Source: Candidatus Poribacteria bacterium (GTDB lineage Bacteria; Poribacteria; WGA-4E; WGA-3G). From it: a stretch of 64,000 nucleotides of DNA. The stretch is from assembly GCA_003635315.1 (NCBI GenBank), contig PYJD01000008.1, positions 146,781 through 210,780 on the forward strand, written 5' to 3'. The translations under genes were made by a program, and so were the position numbers. This document shows, piece by piece, positions 1 to 8,920 of this stretch. How positions within the stretch are numbered: the stretch's first letter is position 1; each line of letters starts with the position of its first letter. The notes beneath the pieces are model-generated. The model saw nothing but the letters and a program-made list of their open reading frames with translations. It had not been told where the DNA came from and did not search any database.

Positions 1-422
1 TGCTCTTGAACTAATGATCTTTCAGGATTTGTATCTTTAAAAAAGGCTATAACATTAATTTCTTGATCAAGATTCTTGAGAATTTGCTTTGATTGTGCAG
101 AGATTGAATAATGTCTAAACTTTGTAATATCAATACTTTTGTCTATATTTTGAGAAACTATGATATTTATAAACAAAGCTATTCCAATTATACCTATTAG
201 ACTTACTGCAACATTAAGTCCGTAGCGAAATTGCCTGCTTGTAAATAGATTCTTTAATTCAATCGAACGGAATCTAATGAATATACCAAATGTGATGAGT
301 GAGATCAGCAGAAATATACCAAATGGCAACCAGGTATTTAAAAATAAACATGCAATTGTAACAAAGCTACAGATTAAGGCAATGAATCCAAAAAACGGAC
401 TTAATAATTCTTTCCCTTTCAT
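1..422 (-). CDS. GldG-like ABC transporter auxiliary protein, N-terminal part (gene continues past left edge)
   Basis: Open minus frame from ATG at 420-422 (MKGKELLSPFFGFIALICSFVTIACLFLNTWLPFGIFLLISL...), TM-rich; directly downstream of an ABC-2 permease. Confidence 0.6.
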   Translation of the reverse strand, partial: MKGKELLSPFFGFIALICSFVTIACLFLNTWLPFGIFLLISLITFGIFIRFRSIELKNLFTSRQFRYGLNVAVSLIGIIGIALFINIIVSQNIDKSIDITKFRHYSISAQSKQILKNLDQEINVIAFFKDTNPERSLVQE

Positions 423-423
423 T

Positions 424-1149
424 CTATCTCCACTTAGAGGATTCAATTGACTTCACTGTAGCAAATAGACACACACAGGTGAAACTAAGATAGTATACGA
501 CATCCTTTAAAACAATAATTCCGCGGGAAAATTCAGTGTAATGTACATGAAATGACAAATAACTTAAGATTTTGGCAATTGAACCCTCGCTATTTGAAAG
601 GATGCCTACAATCCATAATATGAGAATCACTCCAAAACTTGATAATGCTGCAACTATTTGGTTCCGACTCATAGAGGACATTAATAAACCCAGTGAAATA
701 AAACATGAACTGATAAGAATTAATCCAAGATAACCACTAAAAATTAGTCCTATATCTATGATACCAAAAAAGAGTATGAGAATTGGATAGAGGAGGGTCA
801 AGGTAAGCATAATCAACAGGAGTGTCATACTTGCCAAGTATTTTCCAAGGACAACGTGACTATCGGAGATAGGAGAAGTGAGAAGGAGTTCAATAGTTCC
901 AGATTTTCGTTCTTCGGCAAATAGTTTCATTGTTAAAACAGGCGTAAAAAAGAGGAGAATGAAAGCCATTTGTGAGAATAGTGTCTGCAGTACAATTGAA
1001 CTTAATCCACTTCTTTGACTCGTCAGGATTAAAATCACTGAGAATAGAAATCCAGATAGAGCAGAAAAAACAAAACAGACAAAATATGCAATTGGAGAAA
1101 CAAAGTAGGTGTATAGTTCCTTTGAACATACTGCTAATATCTTCTTCAT
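424..1149 (-). CDS. ABC-2 type transporter permease (GldF-like)
   Basis: 241 aa; TFFSQMAFILLFFTPVLTMKLFAEERKSGTIELLLTSPI-type motif, multiple TM segments. Confidence 0.85.
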   Translation of the reverse strand: MKKILAVCSKELYTYFVSPIAYFVCFVFSALSGFLFSVILILTSQRSGLSSIVLQTLFSQMAFILLFFTPVLTMKLFAEERKSGTIELLLTSPISDSHVVLGKYLASMTLLLIMLTLTLLYPILILFFGIIDIGLIFSGYLGLILISSCFISLGLLMSSMSRNQIVAALSSFGVILILWIVGILSNSEGSIAKILSYLSFHVHYTEFSRGIIVLKDVVYYLSFTCVCLFATVKSIESSKWR

Positions 1150-1156
1150 ATCTGTT

Positions 1157-1885
1157 TTATGGTGATTTGGTAAACCGCTTTCGCACCTTACCTATAAAGA
1201 AGGGACCAAGAGAATCGATATATTTGGTTGTCTGTTCAGTTTTTCTCATATCTTGTATTAGTCGAGACAATGGGTATAATTCAGAACCAACCAATCCTAT
1301 TACAAACTCGTTATCGTGAGTATCTAATCCAAAACATGCTAATCTTATGTCTTTAGCATATCCACCGGTTGCATAACTACGACCTAACATGGCATGTTCC
1401 CCTAATATACGTCCTCTTTCTCGTGGATCCAATAGATAAAACTCAGGTTTTCTTCTGAGTGGATACCATATTGCCCATGTGAAATCAGGATTGAGAGCAT
1501 TAGACATAGGTTTATTGATTAACCATTCCTCTAAATCAGGTTCTCTACCACTTGAATATGTTCTACCTAACATTGTCATCTCTGATCGGTAAGACAATTT
1601 ATCTGACAGATGAATTAAATTTGCAGATTCAGTTATTAGGTCAGATGGACTTTCTGCGATCAATAGAATTCCAATTCCGGTAGGATTATTCAGATCATCA
1701 TATAGAACAGAATTCAAAGAACTGTTGTTTAGGTTTTCGTTGATTGTGTCAATGTCTTTATCAAATACATGTAATTGGATATATAATCGACGATCACTAT
1801 ATTGTGGTTCACCATCTATAGGTGTACCTATTTCACGGATATCAAGTGTTTCTGATTGAGGTATTCTATTATTCTCTTTTTTCAT
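1157..1885 (-). CDS. Chlorite dismutase / coproheme decarboxylase (HemQ-like) family protein
   Basis: EHAMLGRSYATGGYAKDIRLACFGLDTHDNEFVIGLVGSELYPLSRLIQDMRKTEQTTKYIDSLGPFFIGKV resembles the family's C-terminal half. Confidence 0.7.
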   Translation of the reverse strand: MKKENNRIPQSETLDIREIGTPIDGEPQYSDRRLYIQLHVFDKDIDTINENLNNSSLNSVLYDDLNNPTGIGILLIAESPSDLITESANLIHLSDKLSYRSEMTMLGRTYSSGREPDLEEWLINKPMSNALNPDFTWAIWYPLRRKPEFYLLDPRERGRILGEHAMLGRSYATGGYAKDIRLACFGLDTHDNEFVIGLVGSELYPLSRLIQDMRKTEQTTKYIDSLGPFFIGKVRKRFTKSP

Positions 1886-1906
1886 AAATGGTATAGACTT
1901 TACATA

Positions 1907-3487
1907 TCATCGTTTTGTATTATATGAATCACGTATCCATTCTTCAAGTATGGCATCAGGATCTTCAATGACATCTTTTGGGAAGGTAAACGAAGTTTGA
2001 CCGGTATTTTGTTTGATTAAATTTAATCCGTGCTGATAACTTTCTAAAATAGAATCACAGATATTCTGCACAGATTTATCCTCTGTAATTGCTTTATCAC
2101 TAATAAGGTTGGTTGCTTCTTCATTAAAAACGATATTCAGACTATGTTTCGCATGAAAGGAGTATTCATATCTACGAACCTGTTCACATAAGACATTTCT
2201 CTTATTGTAATTTGAATCTTGAATAATATAATGTAGTTCTTTGTCAGGATCTTCTATGACATCTATTGTGACAACGAATTCCTTTACATTGGTGGATGGT
2301 AATTCAAACTTATAATTGCGAAGGGATCGTTCACAGACTGTCATAAGAGCCCGCGCTCCAGTTTTCTGTTCAATAGCATTTTCAGCGATTCTGCGTAACC
2401 CTCCATCAGAAAAGTAAACTGCAATACCATAAGCCTTGAAAGCATTTTCATATTGTCGAATGATAGAACCTTCAGAATGTTTTAAGATATAATAGAGATC
2501 ATCAACTTCCAGTTCATTACAAATGACGTGAACAGGTAATCTACCAATGAATTCAGGTTCAAAACCGAAATCAATAAAATCCTTTGGTGTCACATGTTCC
2601 AAATATTGTGCTACTTCTTCTTTTTGTTGTGCTACATCAGCGTTAAACCCAATTCTATTGTGATGCATTCGTTGTTTTATAATTTTCTCTAAGCCAGTAA
2701 ATGCCCCACTTATGATAAATAAAATATGTCGTGTATTTATGACTTCTTTATCAACTTTTCCCTGTTTTTGAAACTGCATTGCAGCACGCATCTGTGAAGC
2801 AACATCATTTCCTGCTCGTAGGTCAACTTCAGTTTCTTCCATTAATTTTAATAATCCTATTTGTACCCCACGACCACTAACATCTCGCCCTATAATATTT
2901 GGTGGTGTTGCTATTTTATCCGCTTCATCAAGATATATGATTCCATATTGTGCTAATTCAAGATTGTCATCTGCTTGTGATACCAGTTCACGGATAAGGT
3001 CATCAACATTTGCCCCGACATATCCTGTTTCACTAAACCTTGTAGCATCCGCCTTTACAAATGGCACTCCAATTAACTTTGCAATATGTCGAATAAGGTA
3101 AGTCTTACCAACACCTGTGGGACCCAACATGACAATATTCTGCTTTGAATAATCAGTATCAGCTATCTCTGGATTTTCATGGCATTCTCGAACGTGGTTA
3201 TAGTGATCACAAACTGCAATTGCAAGAGCTTTTTTTGCAGCATCTTGTTTGATGATATACCGATCCAGATATTTCTTAATTTCTTTAGGTTTCAGATCAA
3301 ATTTAAGGTCAAAAGTCTTTTTAGGTTCAGGATCTGCATCATCAGTAGCTTCCTGATGTGGCTGTCCACTTCGAAAATCAACACCGACACCAATCCTATC
3401 ACCATACTTCTTTTTAAGATTTTCTTGAAATTCTTGAATTTCTCTTTGTAAATCTTCTTCAGTGGGAATCTTCTTATTAGTAATCAT
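1907..3487 (-). CDS. ClpX-like AAA+ ATPase without N-terminal zinc-binding domain, with duplicated C-terminal lid-like region
   Basis: Walker A GPTGVGKT, Walker B IIYLDEADKI, GYVG pore loop, RIGF (ClpP-loop-like) motif; no N-terminal Cys4 motif. Confidence 0.85.
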   Translation of the reverse strand: MITNKKIPTEEDLQREIQEFQENLKKKYGDRIGVGVDFRSGQPHQEATDDADPEPKKTFDLKFDLKPKEIKKYLDRYIIKQDAAKKALAIAVCDHYNHVRECHENPEIADTDYSKQNIVMLGPTGVGKTYLIRHIAKLIGVPFVKADATRFSETGYVGANVDDLIRELVSQADDNLELAQYGIIYLDEADKIATPPNIIGRDVSGRGVQIGLLKLMEETEVDLRAGNDVASQMRAAMQFQKQGKVDKEVINTRHILFIISGAFTGLEKIIKQRMHHNRIGFNADVAQQKEEVAQYLEHVTPKDFIDFGFEPEFIGRLPVHVICNELEVDDLYYILKHSEGSIIRQYENAFKAYGIAVYFSDGGLRRIAENAIEQKTGARALMTVCERSLRNYKFELPSTNVKEFVVTIDVIEDPDKELHYIIQDSNYNKRNVLCEQVRRYEYSFHAKHSLNIVFNEEATNLISDKAITEDKSVQNICDSILESYQHGLNLIKQNTGQTSFTFPKDVIEDPDAILEEWIRDSYNTKR

Positions 3488-3533
3488 AATAAAAAATATA
3501 TAAAACTTATAGTTCTTTCACTTGTTAGTTTTG

Positions 3534-5129
3534 TTAACTTAAGACATTTGCGTAGAAGAAAGGTGGCATAGTTAAAGCAACGACATCATCATCACCAGAT
3601 ATTTCTCGTGCCATTGCAAGAGCATCATCCAAGTTTTTTGCCCAATCAACCCCCAATCTTTTTGCAACCCCCGGATCTTTAGGTCCTACTAAGATCACTT
3701 TAGAAAGATATTTTAAGGGATATGTTGCCCAATACCAAACTGTAAATGGATGAAATCCATGATGTGCAAATTTATTTCTATAGCAATCAATTAGGAACTC
3801 ATCTTTTGCATATTTTTCCTGATATTTCTGTTGCATTTCAAATGGTTCGGTAGTGTCTGAAAGTACTTCATCATAGAACATCTTATATGCGACATGATAC
3901 TCATCGTGGAAAATCTCAAAGGTGGGATTCATTATAATGACAACACCATTTTCTTTTATAATCGGTTTATTATAGAACCAATTAAATACGTAACCCAAAA
4001 TATCACTGACAACCAGAACAGGATTAATTCGTGCATCCACAGCATAAGGACTCATATCTGGAAGACCAAAAACTAAAGTACTATACTGTCGAGGAATATC
4101 AATTGATAACTGTTCCTTCATCATATCTAAAGTTTTTTCATGAACAGAATCAATATCTCCTGCATTTATACCAATTGGTTCATAGTCCGTGCGAACACTC
4201 TTTAATATCTTATATCTGATAGATTCTGGGAGGAGAGATAGTGTTGGGGGAGTAAACGATTTTATTACCTTTTCTAAGATGTTGCAATCTTTATTTGGTT
4301 TGCCAACATACTTCAGATGGAAAGGATATAATGCGCCATTCATTGCTGCTTCAAGGACAAGAATAGGTGTTTCTTTCTGAATTAGTCGACTCATCCTTTC
4401 AATGCATGCATGCATATGTGAACCATCAGGCTGCATTACATGTGGACTCTCTGCTGTCATATGTGGAGAATGGTGTGGTGCAATTGAATTATATGTTCCA
4501 AGTCCAACAGCAACAGATTTATGTCCTCCATTCAACGGAATCTGAATCATATCTACATATATTACTAAATCAGAATCAAGAACAACTTTATCCGTCTCAA
4601 CAATTTCATCATTTTCTGTTTTTCCAACTTCAACAATTTGTGTTGAATCTTCTGCATCGAAGTTTCTCAGTTGATTTGGATAGAACTCATTCATAATGTT
4701 TTTACCTAACATATAAGTGAGTTCAGCTTCTTTCATTTTCCGATGTAAAGCCACAGCACACATCAATTGAATATTCTTTTTATCTACTCCATAGCTATAT
4801 AACATTTGAAGAAGTGTTTCAATCATGATCTGACGTAGGTCAGGTTTCTTTGTAGCAGGGAAAGGTTGACAATTATCATCAAATAGAATTAATACCTTTG
4901 AGTTTCCATCAACCAGATCTCTTAAAGGAGACATATTTAATGGGTTTTCAAATGCCTTTTGTGTATATTCTCGAATGGCTTCGCGTTTAATCCCAGGTAA
5001 GGGAGGCTTTGCATAGAATATATCAGAGTTATTAGGTATTCTTGCATTAATGAGATGGTTGCCGAAGTATGTAAAATATTTCATTAATAGTATTATTGTG
5101 TATGTGTAATAGAGTATTAAAGTAATCAT
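3534..5129 (-). CDS. Lactate racemase (LarA)-like / DUF2088-domain protein; start may be ATG near 5081
   Basis: REAIREYTQKAFENPLNMSPLRDLVDGNSKVLILFDDNCQPFPATKKPDLRQIMIETLLQML. Confidence 0.65.
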   Translation of the reverse strand: MITLILYYTYTIILLMKYFTYFGNHLINARIPNNSDIFYAKPPLPGIKREAIREYTQKAFENPLNMSPLRDLVDGNSKVLILFDDNCQPFPATKKPDLRQIMIETLLQMLYSYGVDKKNIQLMCAVALHRKMKEAELTYMLGKNIMNEFYPNQLRNFDAEDSTQIVEVGKTENDEIVETDKVVLDSDLVIYVDMIQIPLNGGHKSVAVGLGTYNSIAPHHSPHMTAESPHVMQPDGSHMHACIERMSRLIQKETPILVLEAAMNGALYPFHLKYVGKPNKDCNILEKVIKSFTPPTLSLLPESIRYKILKSVRTDYEPIGINAGDIDSVHEKTLDMMKEQLSIDIPRQYSTLVFGLPDMSPYAVDARINPVLVVSDILGYVFNWFYNKPIIKENGVVIIMNPTFEIFHDEYHVAYKMFYDEVLSDTTEPFEMQQKYQEKYAKDEFLIDCYRNKFAHHGFHPFTVWYWATYPLKYLSKVILVGPKDPGVAKRLGVDWAKNLDDALAMAREISGDDDVVALTMPPFFYANVLS

Positions 5130-5330
5130 TGTATTATATCATATCAGTGAGTATTATTCAATTGTGTGATTTTGTAGTTTTGTAGTCCTTCTTTAGACTA
5201 AGAAATTACGATCCTTATTTCTAAGGGTTTTCATTTTTTCTGAACATTCCAAGCTACAGGTGATGTTACCAAAAAGAGACAAATTCATTTAGAAATGGTG
5301 GTTGAAATAATAGCCAAAATTAAACTTTTA

Positions 5331-5666
5331 ATCCTAATATACAGACGACTAATAAGGTGCAAAAACAGACCTTTAATCCTAATTTCCCAGATGATAAATC
5401 GTGATAATGTTGAATTTTTCAATTCGTCGAAAAAGTGAAAAAAGTTACACTTTTTCCTACATTTTGTAGGATTGAAATTGGTGTAAATTACCCCTCTAAC
5501 CACTGTCATAGACTGACTTTACTCGACTTTGAATTAACATTTTAAGAATTTGCAAAAAGTGTGATTTTGTGTTTTTGTTGTCCCTTTTAAATTTGGCAAT
5601 TCTAAGCTACATTATACTTCCAAAAATGGGTGATTTTTGACATAAAGAATTTTTTGTATTTAGGAT
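5331..5666. repeat. Non-coding dispersed element, copy 1 (hairpin-containing)
   Basis: Homologous to 57285-57623: paired TTTAATCCTAAT direct repeats, AAAAAAGTTACACTTTTT, variable hairpin, GGTGTAAATTACCCCTCTAACC core, and a terminal T(A/T)TTAGGATCGTTT. Confidence 0.85.
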
Positions 5667-6163
5667 CGTTTATACAGTGTGTCATGATTAATTCTCTAAT
5701 TATTTACTTCCCATAATAGTTATGATTCTTACATAGGATTTACACATATCATCTTATTATCTTAATTCAATTTTTTGCTTTGTAGTATATGTATGTTAAC
5801 CATATTTTCCGCTTCCCAGTAGTTATACTTGGGTAACGTTGTCAATTATGAGTATGTTGATAAAGTGCCAATATTCTGTAGTACTTGGTAATGTTAGATG
5901 TTAGATATGGATATATTCTTCATTATTTTTATTTTATTTAGTAATATTATCGGGTAGGGGAGGGTTTTGTGGTGAGTTGTTTGAATTTTGGATTTTACGG
6001 AATTATAGTCTGAATCACAGATATTATGGATTCCACGGAATTCGCAGAGAAGAGGCGTAGGTATCAGGTAAATTGTATTGTGTATGGATGGCTTCTTGGT
6101 GAGGTGGTTGTTGGAATATAATTCTATAGGTTTTATTTTTATTAGGTATTCCAGTTATTTTAT

Positions 6164-7384
6164 TTATCTTACATCGAAGACAGTTTTGATTGAATTAGTT
6201 TTACCAGTATTAAGGGATGTTTGTATAGCTTGTTTGTAATTTCTGAGTGAGAATGGTGTACCTACTATAGGGAGTAGCTGTTCCCCATGGTTTTGTAGTA
6301 GTCTTAGACCGAGATCGAATGTATGAATTGTTTCACCATTATAGGTTTCAATACCGTAAGTGTATGCACCTTTAACATTTAATTGTTTATACCATATAGA
6401 TACCCAATCGATGTTTTTTGGTATCCCCGGCATTCCAAGTAGAATTACATCACCACCAGAACGTGTGTATCGGAGTGCATCGTCAATTGTTGAACTTGAT
6501 GCAATACAGTCAAATGTGATATCCACTCCTCCGATTAATACTTGCTGTCCAAGTTCTGGTTGATAGGATTCAGCATTGGTTAATTCGCAGAAAGCTGAAT
6601 ATCTATTTCGATTTGGTGGTATTACAACGTCTGCCCCGAAATCTTGAGCTATTTTTTGTTGATGTGGATATTTTGCAGCAATAATAATCCGGTTTTTGTA
6701 TCCCAGCATTCTGAGTGCGGAGACTGTTAGTAATCCAATCGTCCCTCCACCAATTACACAGATATCCTCTTTATTATTAAATTCTACCTGAAGTACACCG
6801 TGTAAACTACATGCGAAAGGTTCAAGTATTACAGCTAATTCGTCGGTGATATTATCAGGAACCCTCCGTATCTGTTCTTTATGTGCGAGGACATATTCAC
6901 TCCATCCACCCCCTGTATCACGGCAATATCCAGTTTGAACACCTTCAGATATACTTCCTCTTGTTATATTCTCACAATTTGAAAAGCGTAAGTTTTGACA
7001 TTGGGGACAAGGGGGATTAATTTCCCTAACTTTACATGAAAGGGCAGGTTCGATGACAACCCTATCACCGATTGAAAAACCGTGTACCTCATCTCCAATA
7101 TCGGTAATTTCGCCTACGATTTCATGCCCAAGAATAAAGGGTGTTGATGTAAAAGGGGAAAAATAAGTACTGCCTTTGGCGGTAATAGTGGCTAAATCTG
7201 AACCACAAATGCCACTGAGTCGAGTTTTAACTTTCACCCACTGTTGTGTCGGAATTTGTGGTTCAGGAATATCAATAAGTTCTATACTTGACAGTGGTGA
7301 TGTATATAGACTACCCCACTTCTTACCAATGTAACGCATTGTTAGATAGCGTGGGATGCTCTTATTGTATTGTATAGCTAACAC
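6164..7384 (-). CDS. Zinc-dependent alcohol/threonine dehydrogenase-like (MDR) oxidoreductase
   Basis: GHEIVGEITDIGDEVHGFSIGDRVVIEP, CxxC-rich zinc site, GGGTIGLL Rossmann motif. Confidence 0.85.
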   Translation of the reverse strand: MLAIQYNKSIPRYLTMRYIGKKWGSLYTSPLSSIELIDIPEPQIPTQQWVKVKTRLSGICGSDLATITAKGSTYFSPFTSTPFILGHEIVGEITDIGDEVHGFSIGDRVVIEPALSCKVREINPPCPQCQNLRFSNCENITRGSISEGVQTGYCRDTGGGWSEYVLAHKEQIRRVPDNITDELAVILEPFACSLHGVLQVEFNNKEDICVIGGGTIGLLTVSALRMLGYKNRIIIAAKYPHQQKIAQDFGADVVIPPNRNRYSAFCELTNAESYQPELGQQVLIGGVDITFDCIASSSTIDDALRYTRSGGDVILLGMPGIPKNIDWVSIWYKQLNVKGAYTYGIETYNGETIHTFDLGLRLLQNHGEQLLPIVGTPFSLRNYKQAIQTSLNTGKTNSIKTVFDVR

Positions 7385-7392
7385 AAGCTTGT

Positions 7393-8586
7393 TTAATTAA
7401 CTTCAGTTTGGTAAAATTCCATAAGGATTTCAGCGACCTCGGGTCTTGCAATTTCAGGAGGAAGATGGTCTCCGGCAGCCAGAATCTCTCTTTGTCTTGT
7501 ACCTGATATTGTGAAGTAATCATCATCTCCATGTGGACAATCTCGCATCATAACAATCTCATTGCACTTATTACACCAAACAGTCCAATCCCCACGGAAG
7601 ATTTCAATTTCTAATGCGTCATTCGGTATATCATCAAAGACAATTTGCGCATCAAATGGACCGTAATACTGTCCTGCTCCAGCATGATCTCGACCGACAA
7701 TGAAATGAGAAGCACCACAATTTTGTCTGAAAACAGCATGGAGTAAGGCTTCGCGTGGACCAGCATATAGCATGTCAAATCCATATCCTGTTATAGAAAC
7801 AGTATTGTCTGGGAAGTAATGTTTTACCATTGCCCGAATTGATTCGTCTCTAACATTCGCAGGTATATCTCCAGGTTTGAGTTTTCCCAGAAGCATGTGT
7901 ATCAATACTCCATCAGCCCCAACTTCTTTTTGTGCGATTTTGCAGAGTTCTTCATGTGCGCGATGCATTGGGTTTCTTGTTTGAAAGGCAACAACAGTTT
8001 CCCAACCACGTGAATCAATATCTTGTCGAATTTCAACAGCAGTGCGAAACGTCTCCGGGAAATCATTTGGAAAGTATGAGTAATTAAGTACTTCAATCGT
8101 ACCTGATAAGATATGATTTCCAACACTTGAAAATGCAGGTACACCCGGATGTTCAGGATCTGTAGTACCAAAGGTTTTATTAATTAACAGATTTTTTTGA
8201 ACATCGGTTAGTTCCTCAATTGCAGATACATCCATAATAGCCAAAGGTGGATTACCTTCAACATTCGGATCAAGTAATACAATTCGATCTGTGTTTTTTA
8301 TATCATCTGTTAACTGTTCAGATTTAATTAAATTCAAAATAGGGACAGGCCAAAATAATCCGTTTAGCAATTTCATATCAGAAGCAACACTAATTGCCTC
8401 AGCGATATTCATATATCCCTTCAGTGGAGTGAAATACCCCGATGCGAGCATAACGGCTGATGCAGCAGCACCAGAATTGAGGACAACAGACGGTAAATCA
8501 TTTGCCTGCTTTTCCAATTCAGATCTTCGTGCATCATCCGTTACGTAAAGTGGTGTTAGGGTATCAGCTCCATGTGGTTTTATCAT
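7393..8586 (-). CDS. sat: Sulfate adenylyltransferase (ATP sulfurylase)
   Basis: FQTRNPMHRAHEELCK, GRDHAGAGQYYGPFDAQ, ISGTRQREILAAG motifs. Confidence 0.95.
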   Translation of the reverse strand: MIKPHGADTLTPLYVTDDARRSELEKQANDLPSVVLNSGAAASAVMLASGYFTPLKGYMNIAEAISVASDMKLLNGLFWPVPILNLIKSEQLTDDIKNTDRIVLLDPNVEGNPPLAIMDVSAIEELTDVQKNLLINKTFGTTDPEHPGVPAFSSVGNHILSGTIEVLNYSYFPNDFPETFRTAVEIRQDIDSRGWETVVAFQTRNPMHRAHEELCKIAQKEVGADGVLIHMLLGKLKPGDIPANVRDESIRAMVKHYFPDNTVSITGYGFDMLYAGPREALLHAVFRQNCGASHFIVGRDHAGAGQYYGPFDAQIVFDDIPNDALEIEIFRGDWTVWCNKCNEIVMMRDCPHGDDDYFTISGTRQREILAAGDHLPPEIARPEVAEILMEFYQTEVN

Positions 8587-8610
8587 TATACACTCCTCTA
8601 TAAACTCAAT

Positions 8611-8783
8611 TTATACCAATTCTAAATAAATAGTTCTCTTAAATTCATATGTACTTCAAAATTCGGTGCGGTTCCAAACCGCACCTACCGTGTTTGGTGG
8701 AGTCGTTGCGGTTCCAAACCGCACCTACCAGGTTTGGTGGATGATGTCTATATGTCAGAATATTTCTTAGAAATGGTATTATA
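8611..8783. mobile_element. MITE-like element A (TIR family 1)
   Basis: TTATACCAATTCTAAATAAATA ... TATTTCTTAGAAATGGTATTATAA imperfect terminal inverted repeats; two internal ~40-bp units containing GCGGTTCCAAACCGC. Confidence 0.75.
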
Positions 8784-8804
8784 AAATACACAAAAGTAGT
8801 TTTT

Positions 8805-8918
8805 ATACCATTTCAATTAATTTTTGTACCATTACCAATTGTTTGAAATGAAACTGAATGGAGCACAAACTGGAAAGTTTATACTACAAGAGAGACATTA
8901 TATATCAGAAATGGTATT
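8805..8918. mobile_element. MITE-like element B (TIR family 1)
   Basis: TATACCATTTCAA...CAGAAATGGTATTA with internal GCACAAACTGGAAAGTTTATACTAC, related to copies at 33.7 and 63.4 kb. Confidence 0.65.
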
Positions 8919-8920
8919 AC

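Noticed and set aside
5285-5509. 74-aa minus-strand ORF inside element copy 1, start conserved in copy 2
   Set aside because: Copy 2 frame diverges non-synonymously and stops early; the differences fit hairpin covariation better than protein conservation
8664-8741. Possible CRISPR-like repeat (two GCGGTTCCAAACCGCACCTACC units, 40-bp spacing)
   Set aside because: Only two units, no spacer diversity, inside TIR-bordered element; no cas genes in the window
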